A DNA stretch of 24,249 bases from the NCBI GenBank assembly GCA_031365665.1, contig JANLYO010000165.1:1-24249 (forward strand), in the 5' to 3' direction. Positions 14,658 through 22,672 of this stretch are shown here, in pieces. A program made the translations under genes and the position numbers. The DNA comes from JANYCG01 sp031365665 (lineage in GTDB: Bacteria; Pseudomonadota; Gammaproteobacteria; Burkholderiales; Burkholderiaceae_C). Below the pieces are notes generated by a model that worked only from the letters and a program-made list of their open reading frames with translations, was not told the origin of the DNA and did no database searches. Positions within the stretch are counted from its first letter, which is position 1, and each line of letters begins with the position of its first letter.

Positions 14658-16304
14658 CTACCAGGCGTAACTGAGCACCGCCGAAAGCCCGCGTCCGGTC
14701 GCGCCTGTGCCGCCTTCAGCGGCGGAATAGTCACGCGTGAGCGAATATTCGAAAACCAGTTTCACGCCGTCCGCCAGCCATTCACCCAGCGTCATGGTGA
14801 GCCGCTGTTTGGGTAAAAAGCCGACGCGGCTGGTGGCGCCGCCCGACACGAGCGCCACGCCGGCGAGGTCGCGGCTTTCCGAATAGCCGATGGCGGCAAA
14901 GGTGCCCTGGCCGCCAATGCTGGTGACCCAAGGGTTCCAGTCAAACTGGTAGCCCATTGACACGGCCCACGCCGAGGGCTGGATCGACACCGGCGTACCC
15001 AGCCCATCCAGGAACTGCGCCTTTTGCGTGGCGCCATTCCACTCGCCCACCAATGAGACACGCCCGAGGGTCAACTTGGCGTTGGCCGCCAGGCCTTTGA
15101 CGGCGCCAAATTGGTTGGCAAAAGCGCTGTATTCGCTGACCAGGAATTTACTGTCGAACACCGAACTGTTGTAGTCCAGGTTGACATCCAGCGTCCACGG
15201 GCAGAGTCCTGAATGGCCCAGCTCGGAATACGGTTTGCCGCAATGGCCACTGGTTCTGTAACCGAGCCGCGCACTGATGTTTTCAGTGAAGCTGCGGCTG
15301 GCAGCGCCCGAACCCGAACTGTCGTAGATGTAGACGCTGCCGTAAAACGGCGGCATCTCGGGCTGGGCTGCAATAGCGCTCGGCGGCTTGGGCCTCGTGG
15401 CGGGAGGCCGGTATCCCAGCCCCTCGGCGGAGCGGTTAATCAGCGGGCTGAACAGCAGCGGTTTGACCAGGGGTGCGAACACGGGAGGACCGGCGCGGGT
15501 GGGCACGGGTGTGGGCAGGCCAAAACCCAGCCCAACGGCATTCTTCTTCATCTCGAAAGCTTCGACGGTGAGCGGCGAATCGATCGACAACACGTCAGAG
15601 CGGTGCACGCCCGTGGACGTGCCAAACGGCAACGGCTGGCGCCCCAAACGCACATACAGCGGAAAACGCTGGACGTCGCCCAGCGTGAAGTAGGCACGGT
15701 CCAGGTTGATGCGGTCAATTGCGCCGCTTTGCACTGCTGCCGATGCTGCGCCGGAACCCGCCCGCACGCCTGTGCCGTCGACGTATTGGAGGGCAAAACT
15801 GCCCACGGTCCAGGGGTTGACCTGGATTTCCAGGTCGATCTCAGCTGCGTTGAGCTTGAGCGCATCGGTGCTGGTGTTGGAAAAATCGGTATTGCGGCCG
15901 ACCAGCATGTCAATCGTGCCGCCCAGCGACACTGCGTCGTTGATTTTGGAGCCGGTTTTGGCCAACGAGTCCTGGATGATCTGCCGAGTCGCCTGCTCGT
16001 TCGCCGCTTTGCCAATTTCCAGCTCGCGAACGCGCTGCATCAACTGGGCGCTCGAGGGCTCATTCACGAGGCTGGAGGCTGCCCGGGCGCCCTGGGCGGA
16101 ATCGACCGACGATTCCAGCGACCGAATGCGCCGCGTCAACTCCTGGTTTTGGGACTGCAACTGCTGGATGGCGCGCTTGAGTTCTTCAATGTCATTGTCT
16201 GCCGCACAAACCGTCACAGGAGCCCCAATGGCGCACGCCAACCATACTACTGTGATGGTGAATTTGTTACAAATTCCTTGGTTGACCTGGACTCCGGGCA
16301 GCAT
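14658..16304 (-). CDS. Outer-membrane beta-barrel protein, LbtU-like porin
   Basis: A 548-residue protein. A signal sequence at about 1-35 (hydrophobic FTITVVWLACAIGAPVTVCA) is followed by a coiled coil (about 36-70, IEELKRAIQQLQSQNQEL), a second helical stretch to about 120, and then a barrel ending in the aromatic YAW typical of outer-membrane proteins. Motifs such as LNAAEIDLEIQVNPWTVG, INLDRAYFTLGDVQRFPLYVRLGRQPLPFG and IDSPLTVEAFEMKKNAVGLGF resemble the LbtU family, named for the Legionella legiobactin receptor; family members need not bind siderophores. Residues about 263-318 form an unusual Pro-rich insertion, and Cys355/Cys368 could pair in a loop. A purine-rich AAGGG precedes the ATG. 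It sits between the urea and export blocks and may serve either, or neither; a urea porin role is only speculation. Confidence 0.65.
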   Translation of the reverse strand: MLPGVQVNQGICNKFTITVVWLACAIGAPVTVCAADNDIEELKRAIQQLQSQNQELTRRIRSLESSVDSAQGARAASSLVNEPSSAQLMQRVRELEIGKAANEQATRQIIQDSLAKTGSKINDAVSLGGTIDMLVGRNTDFSNTSTDALKLNAAEIDLEIQVNPWTVGSFALQYVDGTGVRAGSGAASAAVQSGAIDRINLDRAYFTLGDVQRFPLYVRLGRQPLPFGTSTGVHRSDVLSIDSPLTVEAFEMKKNAVGLGFGLPTPVPTRAGPPVFAPLVKPLLFSPLINRSAEGLGYRPPATRPKPPSAIAAQPEMPPFYGSVYIYDSSGSGAASRSFTENISARLGYRTSGHCGKPYSELGHSGLCPWTLDVNLDYNSSVFDSKFLVSEYSAFANQFGAVKGLAANAKLTLGRVSLVGEWNGATQKAQFLDGLGTPVSIQPSAWAVSMGYQFDWNPWVTSIGGQGTFAAIGYSESRDLAGVALVSGGATSRVGFLPKQRLTMTLGEWLADGVKLVFEYSLTRDYSAAEGGTGATGRGLSAVLSYAW

Positions 16305-16379
16305 GACCCTTCCCCTTTTGTGCCGTTTTGCATCAATTTGCCGACAAATTGGCTCAGTTTCTGAGCGACGCCAGCGCGC

Positions 16380-16408
16380 ATCCTAGCTTGAGTTTTTGGA
16401 AACCACAA
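16380..16408 (-). promoter_or_regulatory. Possible weak sigma-70 promoter for the porin gene
   Basis: On the reverse strand TTGTGG (complement of 16403-16408) and TAGGAT (complement of 16380-16385) are separated by exactly 17 bases. The expected start near 16373 leaves about 70 bases before the ATG at 16304. Both boxes are imperfect. A 6-base inverted repeat TTGCTT/AAGCAA (16413-16432) lies just after the urtE stop; it has no T-run. Confidence 0.3.
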
Positions 16409-16439
16409 TCGTTTGCTTTTTGTTACAAGCAAGAATGGG

Positions 16440-17144
16440 TCAAATAGCCACCAGCTGACGCACCCCATTGGCATCCATCTGGCTGCCCAGCCCCTGGGCG
16501 ATGACGGCGCCGCGCTCCATCACCACGTAATCATCGGCCAAATCCTTGGCGAAATCGTAATACTGCTCGACCAGCAGCACGGCGACTTTTTGGCCGTCCA
16601 GGCCTTGGTCGGCCAGCATGCGGATGACGCGGCCGATGTCTTTGATGATGTTGGGCTGGATGCCTTCGGTGGGCTCGTCCAGAATGATCAGCTTGGGTTT
16701 GGCGGCCAGCGCCCGGGCAATCGCCAACTGCTGCTGCTGCCCGCCCGAGAGGTCACCGCCCCGGCGCCCCAACATCTGCTTCAACACCGGGAACAGCTCA
16801 AACAGCTCGGGCGGAATCGCCGTGCGCGCGCTTTTGTAGGCCAGGCCCATGCGCAGGTTTTCTTCGACCGTGAGCCGCGCAAAAATTTCACGCCCCTGCG
16901 GCACAAAACCGATGCCCGCGCGGGCCCGCACGTAGGGCGTGTGGGCCCGAATGGGCTTGCCTTCGAATTCAATGCTGCCGGATTTGATGGCCACCAGGCC
17001 CATCAAGCTTTTAAGCAAAGTGGTTTTGCCCACGCCGTTCCGGCCCAGCACCACAGTGACTTTGCCCTGCGTGGCGGCCAGGCTCACGTCGCGCAGGATG
17101 TGGGAGCCGCCGTAAAACTGGTTGATGTTTTTGACGCTCAGCAC
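16440..17144 (-). CDS. urtE: Urea ABC transporter ATPase UrtE
   Basis: A 234-residue LivF-like ATPase with Walker A GRNGVGKTT (34-42), VPQGREIFARLTVEENL, signature LSGGQQQQLAIARAL and Walker B LIILDEPTEGIQP; these match UrtE. It energises urea uptake through UrtB/UrtC together with UrtD. The start is GTG at 17142-17144, with AAGGAG eight bases upstream. Unlike the tight urtC-urtD junction, 195 AT-rich bases separate it from urtD, so it may have an extra promoter or processing site. It is the last urt gene. Confidence 0.95.
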   Translation of the reverse strand: MLSVKNINQFYGGSHILRDVSLAATQGKVTVVLGRNGVGKTTLLKSLMGLVAIKSGSIEFEGKPIRAHTPYVRARAGIGFVPQGREIFARLTVEENLRMGLAYKSARTAIPPELFELFPVLKQMLGRRGGDLSGGQQQQLAIARALAAKPKLIILDEPTEGIQPNIIKDIGRVIRMLADQGLDGQKVAVLLVEQYYDFAKDLADDYVVMERGAVIAQGLGSQMDANGVRQLVAI

Positions 17145-17339
17145 GGCCTGGCTCCTTGCGAAAATGCAGCAGATTGGATGCTATATTTATTATAGCTAAA
17201 TGTCCATATAATACGTGGACTAGAGGCCAAAAAACCTTGAAATTTACAGTCGAACGGCGACTTGAGCCAATTTGTTAACTCCCATGTTAACAACCGCAAA
17301 GGCAGCCTGATGCGGCTGAGCCTGCCCAGCATTTGAAAA
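17145..17339. other. AT-rich spacer with inverted repeats between urtD and urtE
   Basis: There is no supported ORF. Three inverted repeats are visible: GCTATA-N5-TATAGC at 17180-17196, GTCCA-N9-TGGAC at 17202-17220, and TTGTTAAC-N6-GTTAACAA at 17272-17293, which is perfect over 8 bases. The composition is much more AT-rich than the genes beside it. The spacer may carry a regulatory site, a processing site or an insertion scar. Confidence 0.55.
17272..17293. repeat. 8-base perfect inverted repeat TTGTTAAC-N6-GTTAACAA
   Basis: Arms at 17272-17279 and 17286-17293 are exact complements around TCCCAT. This is the shape of a dimeric DNA-binding protein's operator; an RNA hairpin is also possible. 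No T-run follows on either strand, so it is not an intrinsic terminator. Confidence 0.5.
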
Positions 17340-18215
17340 CTAGCGGCCAAGATACACCTCGATCACCCGCTCATCGGCCTGCACCTGGGCCAGCGTGCCC
17401 TGCGCCAGCACCGCGCCGTCGCACAACACGGTGACGATGTCGCTGATGGTGTTGATGAAACCCATGTCGTGCTCGACCACCATCAGTGAGTGTTTGCCTT
17501 TGAGGCTCAAAAACAGCTCGGCGGTGCGTTCGGTCTCGCTGTCGGTCATGCCGGCGACCGGCTCGTCCAGCAGCAGCAACTTGGGGTCTTGCATCAGCAA
17601 CATGCCGATTTCCAGCCACTGCTTTTGGCCGTGGCTCAAGTTGCCGGCCTGGCGCGCCACATCAGCGGCCAGATGGATGGTTTGCAGAATTTCAGACAGG
17701 CGGTCACCCTGCGTCGAATCCAATTTGAACTGCATCGACGACTTGACGCCTTTGTCGGTCTTCAGGGCGAGTTCGAGGTTTTCAAACACCGTCAGTTGTT
17801 CAAACACCGTGGGTTTTTGGAATTTTCGGCCAATGCCGAGCTGGGCGATCTGCGGCTCGTTGTAACGCAGCAGGTCGATCGTGCTGCCGAAAAAAACCTT
17901 GCCCGAATCGGGCCGGGTTTTGCCGGTGATGATGTCCATCATCGTCGTCTTGCCAGCGCCGTTGGGGCCGATGATGCAACGCAGCTCCCCGGGGGCGATG
18001 TCGAGCGAGAGATTGTTGATGGCTTTGAACCCGTCAAAACTCACGTTGACGTCTTCGAGGTAAAGAATGCGGCCGTGCGTCAGATCCACTTCCGGCGAGG
18101 TGATGAGGCGGCCAATGCCCGCAGTGCGGCCACCGGATTCGGTTTTGCCCTCTTCGACTTTCTGTTTGAGGACCTCGAGACGGCGTGCGCCCGCTTCCAT
18201 CAGTTCGGGGGTCAT
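17340..18215 (-). CDS. urtD: Urea ABC transporter ATPase UrtD
   Basis: A 291-residue LivG-like ATPase: Walker A GPNGAGKT (83-90), GRKFQKPTVFEQLTVFENLELAL, the variant signature LSHGQKQWLEIGM, Walker B LLLLDEPVAGMTD and H-loop VVEHD. The LSHGQ signature and GRKFQKP are typical of UrtD. About 45 charged residues precede the ATPase core, a common extension in this group. The ATG overlaps the urtC stop by 4 bases (18212-18215), indicating translational coupling. It partners UrtE on the cytoplasmic face of the UrtB/UrtC permease. Confidence 0.95.
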   Translation of the reverse strand: MTPELMEAGARRLEVLKQKVEEGKTESGGRTAGIGRLITSPEVDLTHGRILYLEDVNVSFDGFKAINNLSLDIAPGELRCIIGPNGAGKTTMMDIITGKTRPDSGKVFFGSTIDLLRYNEPQIAQLGIGRKFQKPTVFEQLTVFENLELALKTDKGVKSSMQFKLDSTQGDRLSEILQTIHLAADVARQAGNLSHGQKQWLEIGMLLMQDPKLLLLDEPVAGMTDSETERTAELFLSLKGKHSLMVVEHDMGFINTISDIVTVLCDGAVLAQGTLAQVQADERVIEVYLGR

Positions 18216-19414
18216 TTACTCGCCCCCGCGCTTGTCACTTCGTGTACTGCGCTGCCCCCCGAGGGGGCCGTGCCTTGCTTGGGACGGCCCGGCGCGGCGG
18301 CGATCTCTTTCAATTTTTTCACCAAACCCACCACGCCGTTGGGCAAATACAAGGTCACCGCAATGAAGAGCAGGCCCAGAAAGTACAGCCAGAACTCGGG
18401 GTAAGCCACGGTGAGCCAGCTTTTGGCGCCATTCACGATGAAGGCGCCGACGATGGGGCCGATCAAGGTGGCGCGGCCACCCACCGCCGCCCAGATGGCG
18501 ATTTCAATCGAATTCGCGGGGCTCATCTCGCCGGGGTTGATGATGCCCACCTGCGGCACATACAAAGCCCCGGCCACGCCGCACATGATGGCCGAAATGA
18601 CCCAGATGCTGAGTTTGTAGCCCAGCGGCGAATAGCCCGAAAACATCACACGGCTCTCGGCGTCGCGGATGGCCTGCAACACGCGGCCGTATTTGCTGCC
18701 GACCAGCCATTTGGCGAACAGGAAGAACGCGAGCAGCGTGAGGCCCGTCAGCACAAACAGTGTCATGCGCATGGAGGGCGTGGCCACAGGGATATTCAGG
18801 ATGCGTTTGAAATCGGTAAAGCCGTTGTTGCCGCCAAAGCCGGTTTCGTTGCGAAAGAACAAAAGCATGGCGGCGAAGGTCATCGCCTGCGTGATGATCG
18901 AAAAATACACGCCTTTGATACGGCTCCTGAAGGCGAAGAAACCGAATACGAAGGCGACCAGGCCAGGCACCGCGACGATCAAGATCAGCGTGGCGATGAA
19001 ACTGTCTGAAAACGTCCAGTGCCACGGCAGAGTTTTCCAGTCGAGGAACACCATGAAGTCCGGCAGGTCGCTTTTGTAATTGCCGTCGCGGCCAATCTGG
19101 CGCATCAAATACATGCCCATCACGTAACCACCCAGCGCAAAGAACAGGCCATGGCCGAGCGACAAAATGCCGGTGTAACCCCAGATCAAGTCCATCGCCA
19201 GCGCACAGATGGCAAAACACATGATCTTGCCGATAAGCGCCACCGCGTAGTCGCTCATGTGGAAGAGGCTGTCTTTGGGAATGGCCAGGTTCAACAAGGG
19301 CGCGACGGCGCACACCACGATCAGCGCGATGATGAAAGCGCTCCAGCCCATGCCCGAGAGCAGCGGTCTCTTTAAGGGCAAGCGAACTGCTGAATTTTCG
19401 ATATTGGCGGTCAT
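18212..19414 (-). CDS. urtC: Urea ABC transporter permease UrtC
   Basis: A 400-residue LivM-like permease with multiple membrane helices. Family motifs include AMDLIWGYTGILSLGHGLFFALGGYVMGMYL, FSGYSPLGYKLSIWVISA and GIINPGEMSPANSIEIAIWAAVGGRATLIGPI. The start at 19414 (MTANIEN) gives the usual length; the open frame runs to 19552 only because the GC-rich repeat upstream lacks stops. The ribosome site is weak (GGA). The last 30 or so residues (AAAPGRPKQGTAPSGGSAVHEV...) are not permease-like and are encoded by a GC-rich palindromic repeat that appears to have entered the 3' end. With UrtB it forms the membrane channel for urea. Confidence 0.94.
   Translation of the reverse strand: MTANIENSAVRLPLKRPLLSGMGWSAFIIALIVVCAVAPLLNLAIPKDSLFHMSDYAVALIGKIMCFAICALAMDLIWGYTGILSLGHGLFFALGGYVMGMYLMRQIGRDGNYKSDLPDFMVFLDWKTLPWHWTFSDSFIATLILIVAVPGLVAFVFGFFAFRSRIKGVYFSIITQAMTFAAMLLFFRNETGFGGNNGFTDFKRILNIPVATPSMRMTLFVLTGLTLLAFFLFAKWLVGSKYGRVLQAIRDAESRVMFSGYSPLGYKLSIWVISAIMCGVAGALYVPQVGIINPGEMSPANSIEIAIWAAVGGRATLIGPIVGAFIVNGAKSWLTVAYPEFWLYFLGLLFIAVTLYLPNGVVGLVKKLKEIAAAPGRPKQGTAPSGGSAVHEVTSAGASK
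18231..18300. repeat. GC-rich palindromic repeat inside the 3' end of urtC
   Basis: GCCCCC-CGA-GGGGGC (18254-18268) is followed by GGGCCGT-N12-ACGGCCC (18265-18290), two overlapping stem-loops. The flanking string CACTTCGTGTACTGCGCTG (from 18237) is one I recall from many intergenic spots in Comamonadaceae genomes. Here it is read as protein, giving UrtC a low-complexity tail. Confidence 0.5.
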
Positions 19415-19429
19415 GACAGTTCCGTCCGT

Positions 19430-19570
19430 CAAATTGCGGAATCGGGCGACGCCCGCCAGCGGCAGCGAAGCGGGCCGCAGCTTCGAGTGACACCACAGAA
19501 CCGGCTTCGCCGGGCTGTAGGTGTTGCCCCCTGCAAGGGGGAAAGCGGCCACACGCAGTGGGCAAGCCGG
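19430..19570. repeat. GC-rich palindromic repeat between urtB and urtC
   Basis: The 163-base gap between urtB and urtC (19415-19577) has no gene. It has CCGGC-TTC-GCCGG (19501-19513) and CCCCCT-GCA-AGGGGG (19527-19541), both perfect stem-loops, in a mosaic that resembles the repeat in the end of urtC. Such REP-like elements can stabilise or end transcripts. No T-run follows on the reverse strand. Confidence 0.5.
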
Positions 19571-19577
19571 GGGGTGT

Positions 19578-21143
19578 TCATACTTCCCGGCCTTTCATCG
19601 CAAAAATACCTTGCGGACGTTTCTGGATGAAGATGATGATGAACACCAGCACGGCGATCTTGGCCAGCACCGCGCCGGCCCAGCCTTCGAGGAATTTGTT
19701 CAGCACGCCCAGGCCGAGCGCCGCGTAGACCGTGCCCGCCAGTTGCCCGACGCCGCCCAGTACGACGACCAAGAAGGAGTCCACGATGTAGCCCTGGCCC
19801 AGGTCCGGCCCCACATTGCCGACCTGGCTCAGCGCGCAACCGGCCAGCCCAGCGATACCGCTGCCCAGCGCAAAGGCGTAGGTGTCCACCCGCGCGGTGT
19901 TCACGCCCATGCACGAGGCGATGGGCCGGTTTTGCGTGACGCCGCGCACGAAAAGCCCAAGCCGCGTTTTGCTGATCAACCATGCCACGCCGCCCAGCAC
20001 CGCGAGCGCGAACCCGATGATGACCAGCCGGTTGTAGGGCAACGAGAGATTGCCCAAGACCTGTACGCCGCCGCTCATCCACGAGGGGTTTTCCACGCCG
20101 ACGTTTTGCGCGCCAAAGACGCTGCGCACCAGTTGCATCAGCATCAGGCTGATGCCCCAGGTGGCCAGCAGGGTCTCCAGCGGGCGACCGTAAAGAAAAC
20201 GGATGACACTGCGTTCGAGCGCGGCGCCCATCAGGGCCGAGGCCATGAAAGCCACTGGCACCGAAGCCAGCAGGTACCAGTCAAAATAGGCAGGCAGATA
20301 TTTCTGGAACAAGCCCTGCACCACGTAAGTGGCGTAGGCGCCAATCATCATCAACTCGCCGTGCGCCATGTTGATGACGCCCATCAGCCCATAGGTGATG
20401 GCCAGACCCAGCGCTACCAGCAGCAAGATGGAGCCCAGGCTGATGCCGCTGAACATCGCGCCGAGTTTGTCGCCCCATGCCAGAGCGCCTTCCACCGTTT
20501 TCAGGGTCGCGGTTAACGCGGCCTTCACGTCAGGCTCGGTTTCTACCTTGAGGCGCTCCAGAAGCACAGTTTTGGTGCTGGCCTGGCCGCTTTGGGCCAG
20601 CAAGGTGGCGGCGATCAGGCGTTTGGATTTATCGGCGCTGTTGAGCAGCACCGCAGCACGGATCAGGCCAAGCTGGTCTTTGAGTTCCTGGTTTTTTTCC
20701 GCAGCAAAGGCTTTTTCGATCAGCCCCAGCTTGGATTCATCACTTTCGGTTTGCAGGGCCTTGATGCCTTCGCGGCGGGTTTTGTCGTCCGGCGAAAACA
20801 GCTTGAAGCCGGCCACAGCAGCTTCGAGTTCACCACGCATCAGGTTATTGTTGATCACGTCCTCCGCGTCGGCGGGCAAAATGAGCTCTGAGCCCGACAC
20901 CGGGTCGTAGCCTTTGCCGTCCTTGACGACAAACACCTTGTCGCCCGCCTTCTTGACCGCGTCGTCCAGCATGGCTTGAAGGTAGCTTGCTGTCTTGTCG
21001 TCAGCGCTGGTCAACGCTTTGTTCAGGGCCTCAACCCGCGCGTCGGTTTCGCCCACGGCCAGGTTGCGCGCCTCCAACGCCGTCAGGGCGTGCGCCTGGG
21101 CAGCGATCAAAACCAGCAACATCAGCAGCAACTTTCGCACCAT
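19578..21143 (-). CDS. urtB: Urea ABC transporter permease UrtB
   Basis: A 521-residue protein. The start at 21143 places a signal-like helix first (MVRKLLLMLLVLIAAQAHA); the open frame to 21260 would run through the terminator upstream. Residues about 20-225 form the helical, HEAT-like periplasmic extension characteristic of UrtB (KTASYLQAMLDDAVKKAG..., ADAEDVINNNLMRGELEAAVAGFKLF). The rest is a LivH-like permease (SLGSILLLVALGLAITYGLMGVINMAHGELMMIGAYATYV and GQGYIVDSFLVVVLGGVGQLAGTVYAALGLG). It pairs with UrtC. Its ribosome site is weak, and a strong terminator stands just upstream, so it should be made at lower levels than UrtA. Confidence 0.95.
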   Translation of the reverse strand: MVRKLLLMLLVLIAAQAHALTALEARNLAVGETDARVEALNKALTSADDKTASYLQAMLDDAVKKAGDKVFVVKDGKGYDPVSGSELILPADAEDVINNNLMRGELEAAVAGFKLFSPDDKTRREGIKALQTESDESKLGLIEKAFAAEKNQELKDQLGLIRAAVLLNSADKSKRLIAATLLAQSGQASTKTVLLERLKVETEPDVKAALTATLKTVEGALAWGDKLGAMFSGISLGSILLLVALGLAITYGLMGVINMAHGELMMIGAYATYVVQGLFQKYLPAYFDWYLLASVPVAFMASALMGAALERSVIRFLYGRPLETLLATWGISLMLMQLVRSVFGAQNVGVENPSWMSGGVQVLGNLSLPYNRLVIIGFALAVLGGVAWLISKTRLGLFVRGVTQNRPIASCMGVNTARVDTYAFALGSGIAGLAGCALSQVGNVGPDLGQGYIVDSFLVVVLGGVGQLAGTVYAALGLGVLNKFLEGWAGAVLAKIAVLVFIIIFIQKRPQGIFAMKGREV

Positions 21144-21165
21144 GACCTGAACGCCCCCACTGAAC

Positions 21166-21220
21166 AAAAAAAACACAAAAAGAAATGCCCGTGCTGACTG
21201 CCAATCTGCCCAGCACGGGC
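21166..21220 (-). terminator. Intrinsic terminator or attenuator between urtA and urtB
   Basis: On the reverse strand a perfect 9-base stem, GCCCGTGCT (21212-21220 complement) and AGCACGGGC (21187-21195 complement), encloses 16 bases and is followed at once by ATTTCTTTTTGTG and a run of eight T (21166-21173). This is a full intrinsic terminator layout. As urtB lacks an obvious promoter of its own, partial read-through probably sets a high ratio of binding protein to permease. Confidence 0.8.
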
Positions 21221-21274
21221 CTATGAGAAAACCAGCGTGCAGAGCCTCGTGGCCCCACACACGTTCATCCGGCC

Positions 21275-22558
21275 TTACTTCTTGGCCATTTTTTCCGGCT
21301 CATCAGGCTTCTTGTCGTTGCCTTCGATATACGGGCTCCAAGGCTTGGCTTTCACTGGGCCGGGTGTCTTCCAGACCACGTTGAACTGGCCGTCGGCCTT
21401 GATTTCGCCGATGAACACCGACTTGTGCAGGTGGTGGTTCTTTTCGTCCATCTTGCTGGTGATGCCAGACGGCGCCGTAAAGGTTTGCCCAGCCATGGCG
21501 GCGATGACTTTGTCAGTGTCGGTGGATTTGGCTTTTTCAACGGCCTGTTTCCACATGTTGATGCCGATATAGGTGGCTTCCATCGGGTCGTTGGTCAGGG
21601 CTTTGTCTTTGTGGCCCGCGATGCCTTTGGCCTTGGCGTAGGCCGACCATTTTTTAATGAACGCTTCGTTGGTCGGGTTTTTGATCGACTGGAAGTAATT
21701 CCAGGCGGCCAGGTGGCCCACCAAAGGCTTGGTGTCCACGCCGCGCAGCTCTTCTTCGCCCACCGAGAAGGCCACCACGGGCACATCTTTGGCCTTCAAG
21801 CCGGCATTGCCGAGTTCTTTGTAAAACGGCACGTTGGAGTCGCCATTGATGGTGGAGACCACAGCCGTCTTGCCACCGGCGGAGAATTTCTTCACGTCAG
21901 CCACGATGGTTTGGTAATCGGAGTGGCCGAAGGGCGTGTATTTTTCGTCGATGTCCGTCTCTTTCACGCCCTTTTTGATCAGGTAAGCGCGCAAGATTTT
22001 GTTGGTGGTGCGGGGGTACACGTAGTCCGTGCCCAAAAGCACCCAGCGCTTGGCGCCGCCGCCTTCTTTGCTCATTAAATAGTCCACAGCGGGGATGGCC
22101 TGCTGGTTAGGCGCAGCACCCGTGTAGAACACGTTTTTGGACAGCTCTTCACCCTCGTACTGCACGGGGTAAAACAGAAGGCCGTTCATTTCTTCAACCA
22201 CCGGCAACACCGATTTGCGTGACACAGAAGTCCAGCAGCCGAAAATCACAGAGACTTTGTCTTGGCCGAGCAACTGCTTGGTCTTTTCAGCGAACAGCGG
22301 CCAGTTGGAGGCCGGATCCACGATCACGGGCTCGAGCTTCTTGCCCATCACGCCGCCTTTGGCGTTGATCTCGTCAATCGCCATCAACACGGTGTCTTTC
22401 AACACGGTTTCCGAAATGGCCATCGTGCCAGACAGGCTGTGCAAAATGCCGACCTTGATGGTGCCGCCGGCTTGCGCGTACACCGAACTGACGCCCGCCA
22501 AACCGAAACCCAGCGCGATGGACGCGGTGAGCGACTTCAATGTACCTCGACGATTCAT
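21275..22558 (-). CDS. urtA: Urea ABC transporter binding protein UrtA
   Basis: A 427-residue periplasmic binding protein. The start at 22558 has GGAG seven bases upstream; the Met at 22564 is too close to that site. The signal (MNRRGTLKSLTASIALGFGLAGVSSVYAQA) has an RRxxLK pattern compatible with Tat export, though it also suits Sec. Family features include IKVGILHSLSGTMAISE, MGKKLEPVIVDPASNWPLFAEKTKQLL, VSVIFGCWTSVSRKSVLPVVEE and LLFYPVQYEGEE, and a Lys-rich C terminus. It captures urea for UrtBC. It is the first gene of urtABCDE and lies behind a textbook sigma-54 promoter, with a terminator directly after it. Confidence 0.96.
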   Translation of the reverse strand: MNRRGTLKSLTASIALGFGLAGVSSVYAQAGGTIKVGILHSLSGTMAISETVLKDTVLMAIDEINAKGGVMGKKLEPVIVDPASNWPLFAEKTKQLLGQDKVSVIFGCWTSVSRKSVLPVVEEMNGLLFYPVQYEGEELSKNVFYTGAAPNQQAIPAVDYLMSKEGGGAKRWVLLGTDYVYPRTTNKILRAYLIKKGVKETDIDEKYTPFGHSDYQTIVADVKKFSAGGKTAVVSTINGDSNVPFYKELGNAGLKAKDVPVVAFSVGEEELRGVDTKPLVGHLAAWNYFQSIKNPTNEAFIKKWSAYAKAKGIAGHKDKALTNDPMEATYIGINMWKQAVEKAKSTDTDKVIAAMAGQTFTAPSGITSKMDEKNHHLHKSVFIGEIKADGQFNVVWKTPGPVKAKPWSPYIEGNDKKPDEPEKMAKK

Positions 22559-22611
22559 GAGCATTCTCCAAAATGAGTGGGTGGACTGATCCAACGCGGA
22601 TCCACTGACGG

Positions 22612-22631
22612 TGTTGCAAGGGCCGTGCCAA
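22612..22631 (-). promoter_or_regulatory. Sigma-54 promoter of urtA
   Basis: The reverse strand reads TTGGCACG-GCCC-TTGCAACA, a perfect match to the sigma-54 consensus TTGGCACG-N4-TTGC with GG (-24) at 22628-22629 and GC (-12) at 22616-22617. Transcription should begin near 22604-22605, about 46 bases before the urtA ATG. Confidence 0.88.
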
Positions 22632-22672
22632 CCATTCACCACTGTGGCTCACCCGCCGCAGCCTGCCCTATT

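Noticed and set aside
15213..16364. A 383-codon forward open frame opposite the porin gene
   Set aside because: No motif, low-complexity shadow composition, and the reverse frame has a signal, coiled coil and barrel.
19415..19552. N-terminal extension of UrtC to 19552
   Set aside because: It would translate the palindromic repeat; the family length and the start MTANIEN support 19414.
18504..19565. A 353-codon reverse open frame overlapping urtC
   Set aside because: It is another frame of urtC; only the urtC frame has permease motifs and membrane helices.
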